This document shows, piece by piece, positions 9,430 through 22,400 of a stretch of 64,000 nucleotides of DNA. Position 1 is the stretch's first letter; the number at the start of each line of letters is the position of its first letter. A program made the translations under genes and the position numbers. Under the pieces are notes generated by a model. It did no database searches. It had not been told where the DNA came from and saw only the letters and a list, made by a program, of their open reading frames with translations. Source of the DNA: Tethya wilhelma (taxonomy: Eukaryota > Porifera > Demospongiae > Tethyida > Tethyidae); the NCBI GenBank assembly GCA_964030475.1, contig CAXIPT010000018.1:204739-268738 (forward strand), written 5' to 3'.

Positions 9430-11203
9430 CATGTATTCATTTTAACCCAAAATATATTTAGCTTACTATCTCCAGATTACTCGCTTTTTGGCATGCACAT
9501 GTGTGGAGGTAGAATTTTTCACATGGATATGAATTCCAAGATAGTCAGAGTTTGCAAGTGGGGATGCTGTTTCACAGAAATGGAGATTCTCTGGACATTA
9601 GGAAAAGGTCGATTAGAGACTGAGATGTACCATCTGGACTATGACATGTGGGTTCAGTCACCACCTGTGTTAAGGAAAAACAGTTAGTGATGTTCATGAC
9701 ATGATTGCACAAATTAGAATGTTTTGATAGCATGTTCACATTAAATTTTAAGTCACCAATGAGGATGAGATTGGAAAAATGGTTATAGTCCAAAGAACCA
9801 AGTACATTAAGCAATTCATCGAAAACTAAATGTGTAAAAGATGGTGGTCTATAAAAAACACCTAAACATACATTTCTATTATTATATAGATAGCAAAACA
9901 GATCCAAAAATAAGTTCAGGATTATGTGCACAAGTAGAAATAAACTTAAACTATCCCTTACATACAAAACAACCGCCATGATGGTCTCTGTCCAACCTGA
10001 CAATACAGTAACCAGGGAGAGAAATTTCAGAATCCAAAATGCAGAACAGAGCCAAGATTCAACATTGCAAATGATATCCTGCTCTACAGTTAGTAGCTAG
10101 ATTATCCAATTTTGGTTGAATATCAAACCACCATTTCTGTTTCCCATTGTCCTGAGTCCTGAACTTGCATTTTCAGTAGGTTCACATTTAGTGAGATGAA
10201 TAGTAGTATTTTTATCAGACACACTAGTGGCTGACCTCAGTGTACCCCACACTCTCCTAGCTCTACTCACTATTTGACACTGTACCGCAAGTCTCTTAGC
10301 AGCTCGAGAAATAGGCTTACCAGATTCTGCGTGCTCTTCAGGCTGTCTCTTGAGCTTAGGTCTTGCAGCTGCCCGCGTAGCTACCACATTTGCATAGCTT
10401 TTCCTTGCTTGGCACTCTCCAGGTCTGACACAATCCTCTCCACCTGTTCATTAAGTGCACAAAATTTGTTGTTTGAAGAGAGAGCTGATGTAGATTCCAT
10501 TTGGGTGGAGCTGAGCTCGCTTAGAGCTTGCGTTTGTGCTTGGAGCATTTGCTTCAATGTAGCTACTTCCTGACGAAGAGCTGCCAGTTCATCCTGGTGC
10601 TTCTTCTCTGTGCAGAAGAGACATGAAAATGGTTGACCTGACTTGACTATCTCTTTGTAGTGGTTTTTTTTGTTGTTTTTTTTTGTTTTTTTATAATAAT
10701 TTAGCCGAGTGGCAAGGGAGCACAAAATAGCATACTCATTGCTAATACAAACTGTGAACCCTATTACATTAGCTATAATATATAAGTACAGTATTACTAT
10801 CTACATTACATGAAATACTGAAATAGAAGAATTAATTATTAAGTCATATAGATCTAAAGTATAATGTTAGTTGCTGTTTAAACTGTTCAACATTGTTACA
10901 AGACACTAATTCATGAGGCAGTCTATTCCATAGTCGAGCTGAGTCACTGAAAAATGAAAATTTAAACGCATTTGTTCTTGCAAATGGAACTACTAGTTGG
11001 GCTGAGTGTGACCATGACTGATGACTGTACTGTTTGTACTCAATTGGTGCATGGTCAGGCATCCTGTTAGCGGTAACGGCAGCACAATAGCGTTGAACAC
11101 TGGCTCCACATTGTCCAAAGCACTTCAAGCTGTCCTCACTTGTCTTTATTTTCTGCAAGCATAGCTCACAGCCTTTCTTCTTTGACGTTGGCAGCATTAG
11201 CAC
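9430..11203 (-). mobile_element. CR1/L2-like LINE, ORF1 plus endonuclease, 3' truncated
   Basis: Read on minus from 11203. A PHD-like zinc finger comes first (CELCLQKIKTSEDSLKC, FGQCGASVQRYC). The frame is then interrupted by a foreign LINE 3' end (10658-11075). It resumes as HYKEIVKSGQPFSCLFC with a coiled coil (10725-10381) and, after a frameshift, a further ORF1 piece (10387-10097). The apurinic-type endonuclease of ORF2 follows (about 10085-9440): DSEISLPGY, GVFYRPPS, LILIGDLKF, SLIDLFL, and KKRVIWR. Frames change near 10000 and 9590 and stops follow IWR. The reverse transcriptase is absent, so the copy is truncated after the endonuclease. PHD-type ORF1 plus APE endonuclease fits the CR1/L2 group. 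Confidence 0.75.
10658..11075 (-). mobile_element. nested LINE 3'-end insertion with A-rich tail
   Basis: Within the ORF1 zinc-finger region the minus frame changes to RTNAFKFSFFSDSARLWNRL and PHELVSCNNVEQFK, ending at YFRSI-stop (10844). This is the extreme C-terminus of a LINE reverse transcriptase protein. About 160 bp of 3' UTR then leads to an A-rich tail (plus-strand T-run at about 10656-10692). Host ORF1 resumes directly after the tail. It is therefore a strongly 5'-truncated LINE that landed inside an older LINE of the same orientation. Any target-site duplication would be very short (about 3-4 bp, AAC-like). Confidence 0.7.
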
Positions 11204-11263
11204 GTTCAGTACACTGTTTGTGATTATGATCCTTCAGTACACTGTTGTGATTATGATCCTTCA
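11204..11263. repeat. two-unit 27/28-bp direct repeat
   Basis: The word TTCAGTACACTGTTTGTGAT plus TATGATCC occurs twice in tandem, the second unit lacking one T. The second copy runs into the 3' end of the Harbinger-type pseudogene, so the duplication lies exactly between the LINE start and the transposase end. Confidence 0.85.
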
Positions 11264-12430
11264 ATATTTAATGCACGACAAACCTTAACTATAGAGTCTA
11301 AAAATATGGTACCATTATGTTTCTTTGTAGCTACCTCTCTTGAAAGAACTCCTGTTGCACTCAGAATCTTAAATCTCTGTCGTACTGCTCCAATCACTCT
11401 CTCAACTTGAATTCTAACATTGCCTAATTTTCTAGTAGCTTCTACATCTTGCAGTGACAATTGATCCCAGCCCCTGGTGAAAGCAGGAATATCTAGTGTA
11501 GCTCCAAATAATGCTAAACTGTCAGAAACATCAAATCTTCTGTCTGCTAGTACAACATCTCCCGAGCGAAGGTGACTAAGGTAGCTAGAGTTTTCTACTA
11601 TATATTTATCTGAAGCTATACCTCCCCAACCATTCGAAATAAAACTAATAACGTCTTGTGGTGTGATGCTAATTAAGTACTTTGCTGTGTTATAGTGTTT
11701 ATACTGTGACCATGTGCATGCCTTTGCATACAAGTTGGATGGTTTTTCAATAAATAATTCAAAGTAGTCAATGATGGATGTAACACTCAATCCGTAATTG
11801 AGCCGAAAGCAAAATGGCATAATTTTCCTTAATGTTTCACGGTCTGGCCCCATTATAGGGAATTGTAATCGTACCTCCATTGCTTCAATCCATCTTGCCA
11901 AAAATCAACCTACAGTAGCAGCACTGACTCCAAAGCGATAGGCCAGATCGTAGTTACATGCATTCAGTCTGATCTTCATCAGGGTTACAATGAAAGCTTG
12001 AAAGTTGCTAAGCTTTGACTATGGGTTCTCTCGCATTACTGCAGCTACCAACTCAATTGTAGCCATAAGCACAGTGAATGAACTCAGGTCAGTGTAAAAG
12101 CGTAGCAGTTTCTCGTCGCTTCTCAATTTTCTTGATCTGGATACCCTTTGGTAACACACACCTGAGATTGTTCAATCACTCGTTGTTTATAATCAGACTC
12201 AAGAGCACATATATCAAGATACAGATAGCTCTGTTTGTGTAAAAGCACAGACTGTGTTGGGTGGGTAAACAATTGTACCTCCATTTTCTCTCCTGCATTC
12301 TTCTTCTCTCTTATGCTCTTCTTCTTTCTTTGTACACTCAGCTTCTGCTTTCTCCTTTCTTTCTCTCCTTTGTCTAGTTGTAATGTATCATACAAAGTTC
12401 CTTTCAAGTTTCACAACATCTTCAGGTGAG
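11251..12430 (-). pseudogene. Harbinger-type DDE_Tnp_4 transposase, broken
   Basis: The open minus frame 11901-11251 (216 codons) carries the DDE_Tnp_4 core. The first Asp is in TSIIDYFE, then TWSQYKHYNT and GWGGIASDKYI, the second Asp in VVLADRRFD (usually ADRGF), and the Glu in QVERVIG. The C-terminus ends at ALNIEGS-stop. Upstream, the HTH-containing region is readable (NFQAFIVTLMKIRLN, YDLAYRFGVSAATVG) but is cut by a TGA just before FLARWIEAMEV and a TAG about 40 codons earlier. Further upstream, 12407-12123, a highly charged segment looks like the spacer found in this family. All three catalytic acidic residues are present, but the stops mark a pseudogene. No terminal repeats were identified. 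Confidence 0.8.
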
Positions 12431-12439
12431 GTGAAAGAA

Positions 12440-13020
12440 AAGACACCTGGTACGTACATATGCCGGTGATAATGGGTCATCACTTAATTTTCTGTCCTAA
12501 GAAGTTAAATTTTTTTTTAGCTATATGTTAGATAGCCATTGGATTCAGAGACATGATAACTAGCTAAGTCAGCCAGACTGAGGCAACTGGGTTATGCAGA
12601 GGATCAAGTGTAGGCCAGGATGACTACAATCATTGCTCTACTCATCATACAACAATTTGTGACATGGTGCATCTAGCATAGACGCTTACCCTCTATAAAG
12701 TGTTGGTTACAAATTGTTGTGTTGGAAGTGGGTTCAAAGTCTTTCTTGATAGCCACAAGCTACAGTCTTCTTTTAGTTTCTTCCTGAGGAATCCTATATT
12801 AAATTGAACTCCAGCTTCTCTTGACTCTCCTGTGTCTCTTGTTGTGCAACCAATTACACAGCAGGAGCGAATTAACCATCGTTGTGGGTGCTAGCTCGTT
12901 ATAAAGTGCTTGTTCAGCTTCAAATAACCAGCTGCTGTACCTTTCTGATAACCACTTTTTGCCACACGGAAGTAGTTACCAGAAATAACGTGACGTCACA
13001 TGCAACTGCTCTATATGCGT
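12440..13020. other. no recognisable gene
   Basis: Low-complexity AT-rich sequence with no convincing ORF. Unit-like words reappear in the tandem repeat that follows. Confidence 0.3.
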
Positions 13021-13030
13021 GATAAATTCT

Positions 13031-13112
13031 GAGCCACGGGCTTTGCTAGCCGTCTGTGACTATATATGCATGAGCCACGGGCTTTGTAGCCGTCTGTGAC
13101 TATATATTCATG
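13031..13112. repeat. two-unit 40/41-bp tandem repeat
   Basis: GAGCCACGGGCTTTG, then TAGCCGTCTGTGACTATATA, occurs twice in tandem with one-base length difference (first copy GCTTTGCTAG, second GCTTTGTAG). Flanking GATAAATTC words at 13021 and 13112 suggest a third decayed boundary. Confidence 0.85.
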
Positions 13113-13119
13113 ATAAATT

Positions 13120-14485
13120 CATCTGAATATTGGTAAAACAGAGCTGTGAACATTGGAAGAAGCACAGGGTACTGTGGGTTGAAGGCTGGCCATATTGGAA
13201 TTGGATTCGAGTTTTCCGGAGGGTCTTCGGAACTGGAATTGGACATTCCAAAGATAAGGTATGACAGGCCGATAGGTCCTGGCACATCCATATTCTCTCA
13301 TTTCAGAACAAAAGTTGTTCCAGAAGTGTCTACAGATCAAATAGGCAGTTTCTTTTGGCAAATTTCCAATTTATCTTCGCTCTGGCGTTAAAACTCCAAA
13401 GTACTACTACGAGGCTGTCTTGTAGGCAAGCAAAAATTGAGGCCAAATAGGTCATGTGATTCACCGATTCTTGTACGCTTGCACAAACTTTAATCTTGCT
13501 GTGTGAGCAATTATTTGTGGGCCAACTACACTGTCATAATTATAAACGCAGCCTTATAAAGATGTGGAATTCAGATTCACCAGTAGATTGTATCATAAGT
13601 TAAAGTCAGTTGTGTCCTCATTTGAATGTCAGGGTTAATCTAGACTGGGTTGATGACAATACATTTAAAGTAATGTCAATTTTTATGAGTATACGTACTA
13701 TAAACAAACAGCATGTTACTCCCCCGTGCTTGTTAACTATTATGTTCTTGTATAGAATAATCATGTATGTTAATTTCACAGTCTAGAATGGTGTGGTCAA
13801 GACGTGTTTCTACAATACAAACTATATCAGGGCTGTATGTTGCACAGGCTGAAATTCATTAATTATTCTGAATACAAGACTATATATTTAAGTAAAGCAG
13901 ACTAATAGTGTAGGACCCCTTTGTACTGTTAGACCATAGTTCAAATGACAAAAAATCCATTTCTTTCCAACAACACATATTACTGCCAACATGATTAAAT
14001 AGAAAGAGATGCAGTACAAGAATTATGTCAATATTTCTTCCCACTGGAATCGAGACACTTTCAGGTCTGTCTGTGTCATTTGTTCAAGATTATTGTAATC
14101 ATATATTGATTTCCTGAAGCATTGCTTGCGACTAGGCAGTTCAATTGTAAGTGGAGGTCTACTTGTGGTATGGCTCTAGCTCATTACCCAAAGGTTCAAA
14201 ACCCCAGCTACTATAATGAATTATTACAAGCTACTATGCATCAAAGGACCCTTGTGGCAATGCATGTATGTACTCCAACAGAAGCCATCAAAGCTAGCTA
14301 GTAATACATGTGTATTACCCCTGAGACATAATTTACACATGAATTGCACGCCTATAACATAATTATGCGTAAAATTGTATGATTTTGTGTGAGTGCACAA
14401 AATATTTGTGTAATGCAAAAACATTTTGCACAAGTTAGATAAGAATAGAATAGAGTTAAAGTATTCAGAATAAAATTTATTTGAT
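13120..14485. other. upstream region of the esterase-ABCG gene
   Basis: Contains an 81-codon plus ORF (13146-13391) without recognisable domains, followed by AT-rich sequence up to the start codon at 14486. No TATA box or other core element could be assigned with confidence. Confidence 0.3.
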
Positions 14486-14960
14486 ATGTCTGTACAACTC
14501 CTACATGTATTTGCAGTTCTAGCACTGTCCCACTGCCTAAGCTCTGTTGTCTCTAGTGCTTTACCAGATGATTCTTTGCAGTGGATTGAAGTGGCCAATG
14601 AGACAGCATTGTGCAGTGACTATACAAAGGCTGGGTTCTTTCTGAGCCAAAATCAAAATTCAAGTGATCACAACTCTACCAAATGGGTTATATTTTTGGA
14701 GAGTGGGAGCCTCTGTTTTTCCAGTGAGACCTGCAACAGACGCTTCTTTGCTGATCATGTAAGTATTTATTTTATGTGTGTAGCTAAATGACCAAAGATT
14801 TACATAATAGAAGAAATTGATAATGATGCATGAGTCCTCACTAAAAACATTTTTCACAAAATGAGGATATAGTATTATTGCTTAGTCAAGATGCCTAGCT
14901 TTACTTCTTATTAAGCCTCTGCGCATGAGTATCACGTGCAAAGGATTACGGTAGTCGTTT

Positions 14961-15009
<49 letters not shown>

Positions 15010-16398
15010 ATCTGTCTGTTACGGGATAATGTGAAGAATAGCAGCTCCATGGTTCAAACCGAAGGTACTTACGTTCATGAATCAAAATTATCTTGAAAAT
15101 GGTTGTGTAGAATCTTGCAAGACACTGTTGTTTCTGAGATACGAGGCTTTTGAACGCTTTCCTTCGAAACTGCACCCATCAATCACGCCCCACATATAGT
15201 GTGCGTTATCTAGAACTAAAGTGCTTCAGATGACAGAGCTCTGGCTCTCAGCCTCTGGATGTGATGTGATTGGCTCAGGTGGCTTAGCTGCTTGCACAGG
15301 TAAGTAACTCAATTGATTGCAAGCTAAAATTCTGAGCTTACAAGTTAGTTGTGTCAGTGTGTTTACCAGTGAACTTCCACTATCACAGCATGCTTTCAGC
15401 TACTGAGCTAGCTAAGCTGCATGGTCTGATATTCCATGATTCAAGTAGCCCATCATGAGCGTTGCTCAATGGCATCTGACAACAGCTGATATAATCATAG
15501 CATTGCTCATCTGGTTCATTGTCTGTGATTTATGCTGCTTCATCACAAGTTGCAAGTGTCAGAGTGTGCCGCCGAGGCTTATGCACCGTCGGTGCCTTTA
15601 TTAAGCCTTATGAAGGAAAGCTTAATTCAAATTATTGCCCTTAAAGCTGCTATCCATCTTGAAGAATTACAGCTGTCTAAAAACTTTGCAAAACTGTCAC
15701 TTCCTTGGTCCACTTTTTAAGTATGACCATGGTACATTTCAAGTGTATCATCCAGTTTCATTGGAGTTGTATAAAATTTAATAAGAGCTGTGCATTGTTT
15801 CTCTTTAACACACTCAGAAGCTCAAATCAACTATACTCCTACATCAAAGCCCTGAGCTTTCTACACACGCAAGTGAACTCATTTGTGACAGAATTCATGC
15901 CCTCTACTGTAGTAATCAGTTGAACACTTGTACATAGGCAATCAAGCTCATACTCTGAGTGTTATTAAACTTGTCCCCCAAATTAAGATCATGTGCCCCC
16001 CCCCCCCTTAATTGTGTGAAGAGTACCTTTGATCATGCCTCTAAGTGTCACTGTTTATACAGTCATACCGTTTGGCTACTGTTCAACAGTTTATGGTGAC
16101 GTTTTGTCCCATGGGCTGTTTCACAATAATTATTATAGTATAACTGTTATAATTTTTCATGTTAATTGGTCAATGTTATAATATATATTAGACTTGGTTT
16201 TGCACCTTGCATGCATGGTCATACTATGAAAGAAATGCGTATGTTTCAATGATTGAAAAATATATTTCATTTTGAAGGTTATAACTGCCCTTTTAATGGC
16301 TTTATATAGGAGACTTCGTCACTGCCACTTTTCCTGTGGTATTCAGCAACACTTGCCTATATGGTGTGTGTGTGTGCTTGTGTGTGTGTGTGCGTGTG

Positions 16399-16434
<36 letters not shown>

Positions 16435-19400
16435 CGCATGTTTGTGTGTGTGTGTGTGGATCTTATTGGCTGGACTAATGTTATCCGAAAGAAATTGGTT
16501 TGGTTTGGTGTGCATGTTTGTTTGAAACAGTATATTGAGGAACTGTGCATGCTAGCTTCCCTCATAAAGTTTAGTATGGGTATCCCATGCATAGATATAA
16601 CTATTTTCCAGGTTCGCTCACAATTTAGCAGAGGGCCCTCATTTTTCCCTACCTATGGGGACTTCAACCCTCAGACTGTGTGGGATGCAACTATCAACAG
16701 CTCTAATAGTCCCAGTCTTCCTGTGGACGTTATCAACCCTGTCATGAGCTCTGTCGGCTGCTTCCAAAACTCAACCAGATACTTTCCAAATGATTTTAAG
16801 GTAATCGAAGTATCAAAATTTTAACTGTTTTGTATACTATAGCTAAGCTTGAAGTTAATTAATCCACTTTAGCTGTGCTTGCTATTTCCTAAGCAGCTTC
16901 TAAACACTGTTGTAGAAAAATTTGTTTGCATTAGCCAGTATTTTGCGATGTATGTTTAGGAACGAATTAACTTAAGCAAGTGCTGCAAATGATTGACTTG
17001 CCAACAAGAACAAGTCCAATTCAGACATATATTTTTTACTGGCGTATATACTGAGCAACATCAAGCTAATGGCATACAAACTGAAGCCATGCATGTGGTT
17101 GAACTCAGTCTATGCATGGTTAGACTTTTCCAGCCTGACAACGGTTGGCTTGGAACTGAGCATTCAAAAATTACCACTTTGATCATCATTGCTATTAATG
17201 ATCATGCATGACTGGGTTCATTCAACTATCAGAGGCAGCATGAGTCTGAAAATAGAGGATATAGAGCCTTACTTTGATCCCACCAGCGTTAACTAGCAAC
17301 AAGTCTTTTAAAAACAATTTGAAACTCAGACTCATAATAATTATATCATGACTTATGCATGGTTGGTATTTTCTCATTCCACTGATAGGTGTTTGGTAGG
17401 GACATCCTTCATCGTGACCCTCAACTGAACCAACTCTTCCCTGGTCACAATCATGTCATCATTCCATACTGCTCCTCAGATGTCTGGCTGGGTGAAAATG
17501 TGAATGGATCTTCTTGCGCCTGCTTTGACTTTCAGTGCTTTGGGTATCTACCTGACTCTCCTGGTTTGCAATTCACTTTCAGAGGGAAGACAATTTTTCA
17601 GTCTGTGATACGGCAGTTGATCAGTCACTATGGACTGGGAGGGGCTACAGAAGTTGTATTGGCTGGATCGAGTGCTGGAGGTGTGGGCGTGGTCAATCAT
17701 GCTCAGTGGGTACGAGAACAGATTAGTGTGGATACCACATTACTGGTGATAATGGACTCATCGTGGTTCATCAACTTCCAAAGTGAGGGTTAAAACTAGC
17801 ATATTGTTTTTGTGATCACTGCTAGTTGGAAGCAGTTTCAATCCGAGTATTTTAGTTAAGACTGTATGACAACTTTTTGATTGCAACCCTCAAGTTTACC
17901 TTAATTAATATATAAAGCCTATCTGAGTTATTGTATAGCTTTGAACATTACTACCAACTTTTTTAATAAATGGAGTTCAAATTCATAGCAGGTTTAGAAA
18001 TTGGTATCTGCATACCTACATTTATGTTCAAGGTTGAATCTCTTTATCTAGATTCTATCTTCAGAAAATTTGATGGTGCTGTCAACCAGGCCCAATCACT
18101 ATCCCAAGGTCAGGGGAGTAATCGTCTCTTACAGATTATTGAGTCTCATCCTCCGTGCTCTGATCGCTCTTTGGGGTACCCTTGTTGTCTCTCACCACAC
18201 TGTCTTCTTACAACAGTGAGTGTTGTAATGCATGTTTTGATGAATGGATGGTCAAGCACACCTTGATACGCTTACATGCTCTTGTATGCCACTATTTTAA
18301 AGTATTTGTTGATTTTTTCCTGGATTGTTTTGTGAGTCATACCCCCAATTGTAAGATGTTGATTGTATCCTATAAGCAATATGGCCACCTTAACTATACA
18401 ACTGATATATACTTTCTTTCAGAAAAGACCCGTTGTACTATATTTAAAGAATAATATATTTTTGCTCAATTTGATAATAATGAATGAAAATTACTTTTTA
18501 CAGACCCACAATGCAACTGGATCTCCACTTTATTTCCCCTCTGATGTGAGGACATTCACCATCTCCAGTATTTACGATGCTTTCTTGTTAGCTCCATCTG
18601 TTCAGCAGGTATTCATATGATGCCAAAGCATTATGCGTAGTTTACAATTTTAAAGTTGAAAAGCATATACCGTATAGCAGGAAATTTTTGTATGGTAGAA
18701 ATTTTCGTATTTTTCGTATTCCGTTCAAATATTTATATGTAAATATAAACTGTGAAAACTTTAACTTTCACATTATGTGCAATACAAGCACGCACTGTGT
18801 ATACAAAGTTTAACGATTTTTACGAAATTTTACACCAATAAAAATTTCCCACTATAGGGTATGGCAAACCAATATTAGTGTGCATGACTATCTATATTAG
18901 CTTTAATTTTAGTACCATGTTATTCAAATTAAAAGCCTACTCTGGTTACTTATATCTACTGCTCACAGTTAAGTACTGGCTTATACAGTACTTTAATGAG
19001 GTGATTATCACATATATTGCTTTGGTAGCCAAAACTTTTATCCTACCCTGATGGCTGTCTATTTTGACAAACTGACTTGTTAATCCTATATGCATGGTAC
19101 ACTGTCAAAATGTTGTTTTGCTCATAAGAAATTAGCTAGTAATGTTTCTATATGGTATATAAAATTCCAGTATACGCCTTGCCCCATCCCACAAAAATGG
19201 AAACAAACATACCATAATAGAGAGTAAGATATTTGGATTTGTTGTGTTACTTAGTCTTTCATTCACTGCTAGGTACTCATTGACTCCTCAACTACCAGAA
19301 ATATCTTCTATTCAGCTCAATGATCATAAACTTATCCTGTTAATAATTCAAATGCAGAGTTATGATGACAGTCTCCAGCGAGCCAGGATGATACCTCGCA

Positions 19401-22400
19401 ATCTTGGCAGCACTCAGAGTCCTGAGGAACTCGTGGGTGCCGACTTTGCCCTTGACTTTCTACGACTTGTTGGAGAGTACGGAGGAGCAATGAATGCCAC
19501 ACTCATTGACACTGCCAACAGGGTGATGACCATGCACATGCATACCTACACACTCAATTTTTATTCCCAAACGTTTGTTGAATAGTATACGTTGTCATGA
19601 TGTTCAAAAGTTCAGCACTACTATAGGTTGACTATTTTGTATAACATCTCAATTGGTGGGTGTGAAATGTTTTAAACCAAACCCTTTCCTTCACCCCACC
19701 CTTATCAATACAGTCTAATTATAGTCTCCTGAGCATTTGCGTAGTGCAGGACTCAAGACTGTGTAACTTGAGAATTTCTGACTGGTGATTATTTGAGCAT
19801 TCCCCTCCATTCCTGGTCTAACTAATGTGTTTCTAGCTTGGATCCGTCCATCATATGTACCTATCCATGTATTACTACAAATAGAATATAATTTTTTTAT
19901 TATCTCATGGTATTAATTTATCGTTATTAACTTTGTAGATTCCAAGTTTCTCCTTCTATCTACCACAATGCTTACAGCACATTTATTTGGCCACCACCAC
20001 TTTATGGGGTTTCCCTGGGTCCAGTTTGTTTGGTGACAATGGAGTAGAACTAGCACTGGGAGTTGTTCAATTCTCGTGAGTATTTGAGACAAAAGACAGG
20101 TGCACAATTTTATGAACACTTAAATTTCTATTATTATGCTCTTTACAGACACACAGTGATGTCAGATCGATGGACTTCTAACCTCCTTGCAATGTCTCCT
20201 CCTCAAACTAACACAACAGCAATTGATTTAACAATTCATCAAGCTCTCTTAGAGTGGTACTTACAGTCCAACAGAAGTGTGTACCAGTATCGTGCCCAGT
20301 GCCAAGGGCCATATTGCTATGATCGCTGCGCTGATGCCATAGGACCACGTCCACTTGATGCTAATTCTTGGCCTCTTGGAGTGAAGATATTTATTGTTGC
20401 GGCTGTACTAGTAGTGTCTCTCTTTTGCCTTTCTATGAAAGTTCTGTTTGCTGCTTGGCTATATTTTCTTCAGAAGAAACAAGACGCATTCCTCAGCTCT
20501 CTGGAAAGGGAAATTGATGCTAGCCGGGACATTTTTATGGTATATTGCACTTGCATGCATTATAGCATTACAATATAATCATAATTCTATTATGGTGTCA
20601 TAGTTCCCACACTGTGATGAAGAGGATGCAGTGTCGGTGTCATGTGTTGATATAAGCTACTCTGTAACACACAAATCAAAGGCAGACTCTATTAACACTC
20701 AGCAAGCGAGTGACATGACTAAGGGCATGGTAATTAAGACCCTGAGGGAAGCCACTGATAACACAGTATTGGAGGAACTTGGACACAGGCATTCCTCTAC
20801 TAAACAGGTAGGACAGTGTGATTCTCCTCAAATTCACATGTCTGTTCAATTAGCTGATACAAAATATCGTAATGTTACATGGCACAATACATCCCCAATT
20901 TTGCTGCAAGTCACTAGTGAGACTAACTGTACGATACATTGTCTCCCGCATTACTTTAGGTACCAACGAATTTAACAATGCCAAAGAGTAAAACAAAGGA
21001 AATTTTGAAAAGAATCTCACTTTATTTTAACCCTGGAGAAATGGTTGCCATCATGGGCCCTTCAGGTTGTGGTAAAACTACCTTCCTTGATGTCTTAACT
21101 GCTAGAAGAAAAGGAGGAACCATCAGTGTGAGTGTTATTTCATGTATAAAATCATATCCCATTTTTTCCAGCTGCATTGCTATAATTATGGTAAATAAAC
21201 TTCAGACTTGTCCCATAAAAAAATCATAGAATATAAGTACTTGAAAACTGGGCATTTCAAGACTCTAGCCAGACTATATAACCAATAAAATCTTTGCTTG
21301 AAGAAATTTTCGACGAGATTTCGCTGTTGTCCTGGATCATTGGCGATTAGCGAAAATTTCACCCATGAAATTTTTGGGGTCGTATTGCAATATATGGGTG
21401 GGGCTGCTCGATCCTCCAAAATAAAATTGTGAAAATTTTAGTGATCACCTTTCTACAAAAATTTTATTCCTCAAAATTTCTAGCTCTATGGTATACTGAA
21501 ATGTAATGCATGCAGTTATCTGTTTGTCCAATGAACGCAATTTTGTTTGAGTGAAGCGAGTATTCGAGGGTGATATACAGAGAGGTGGTCAATTTGATTT
21601 CAACTGTTGATAGCTATGGCTATTGAGATTAATTGCTTCAGCAGACAACTATAAAACTCTGAGCCAAGTTTTCTAGGCAGCTACCTCTGCCACACATGTA
21701 ATTAGAGCTTTAGCACACGATATTGATTTATGAGTTTTGAATTTTTGCCTACATAATAATAGGGGAAGATATTCATCAATGGCCTCCCTATGGATGAAGT
21801 CCTTGATTGGTATCTGAGCAACACTGGTTATGTGCTGCAGTTGGCCACACCCTACTATGAGGAGCTGACAGTGAAAGAGAACATGACACTAGCCACAATG
21901 ATGAAACTACCAAACACTTTCTCACTGAAAGACAAGTTTGAGAGAATAGAACAAGTTATGGAAGTGGTGAGAATTCAATGTTTACATATAGACAACTCTG
22001 AAATACATTTTACTATAAAAATTATACCGTACGTGTGCATGCTTTGTGTCCACAAAGTGAGCTCTATCTAGTATGATTGTGTATTTAGTGAGAAAAATGT
22101 CCAGGTTGTAGGAGCTGATTTTATTTGCATATGATGAACACTGAGTACACTCATTTGTTGCTACTTGAAACATTACACAGATGTGTGAGTGTTACTCTCC
22201 CTCTGATTTTTAATTCTGAATAGGCTGGGCTCTCCATGCTGGCTGACACAGTGGTGGGAGGGGTAACAGGACCCGGACTCAGTGGAGGTCAGAAAAAACG
22301 ACTTGCCATTGCTCTACAACTGATTAAATTGCCCAGTGTGATCTTTCTTGATGAACCAACATCAGGTATAGCTCATAATATATAAGTAGAATTTGCTTGT

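Larger units (their letters stand above)
14486..20539 (+). other. Notum/pectin-acetylesterase ectodomain plus TM (exons 1-8)
   Basis: The start ATG at 14486 gives a signal peptide ([16 protein letters not shown] core). [16 protein letters not shown] matches the family's LEGGxxC segment, though the usual Gly-Gly/Trp of the oxyanion loop is changed. [13 protein letters not shown] is strongly Notum-like. The nucleophile Ser is in [10 protein letters not shown] (about residue 249). The Asp is in SSIYDAFLL (about 385) and the His in [11 protein letters not shown] (about 464), equivalent to Ser232, Asp340 and His389 of human Notum. The distal part has paired Cys ([10 protein letters not shown]). 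The TM segment [15 protein letters not shown] is followed by a charged juxtamembrane stretch ([10 protein letters not shown]). Triad retention argues for an active hydrolase; the altered oxyanion loop leaves specificity open. Confidence 0.85.

Noticed and set aside
13146..13391. 81-codon plus ORF upstream of the fusion gene
   Set aside because: No recognisable domain or start context, and overlapped by two similar-length frames on the minus strand.
14150..14215. tRNA-like word GGTTCAAAACCCC
   Set aside because: No matching acceptor stem, D arm or anticodon arm could be drawn around it.
14882..15175. 97-codon minus ORF in intron 1
   Set aside because: Spans the TG microsatellite and an interspersed repeat; no domain.
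16272..16824. Val/Cys-rich and Thr/His-rich ORFs over the TG tract
   Set aside because: Products of the microsatellite. The real exon in this stretch is 16612-16800.
20001..20015. Apparent frameshift in exon 7 of the fusion gene at a GGGG run
   Set aside because: It arose from reading the exon in the wrong phase. Joining exon 6 (ending AGG) at phase 0 gives one continuous frame through the run into exon 8.
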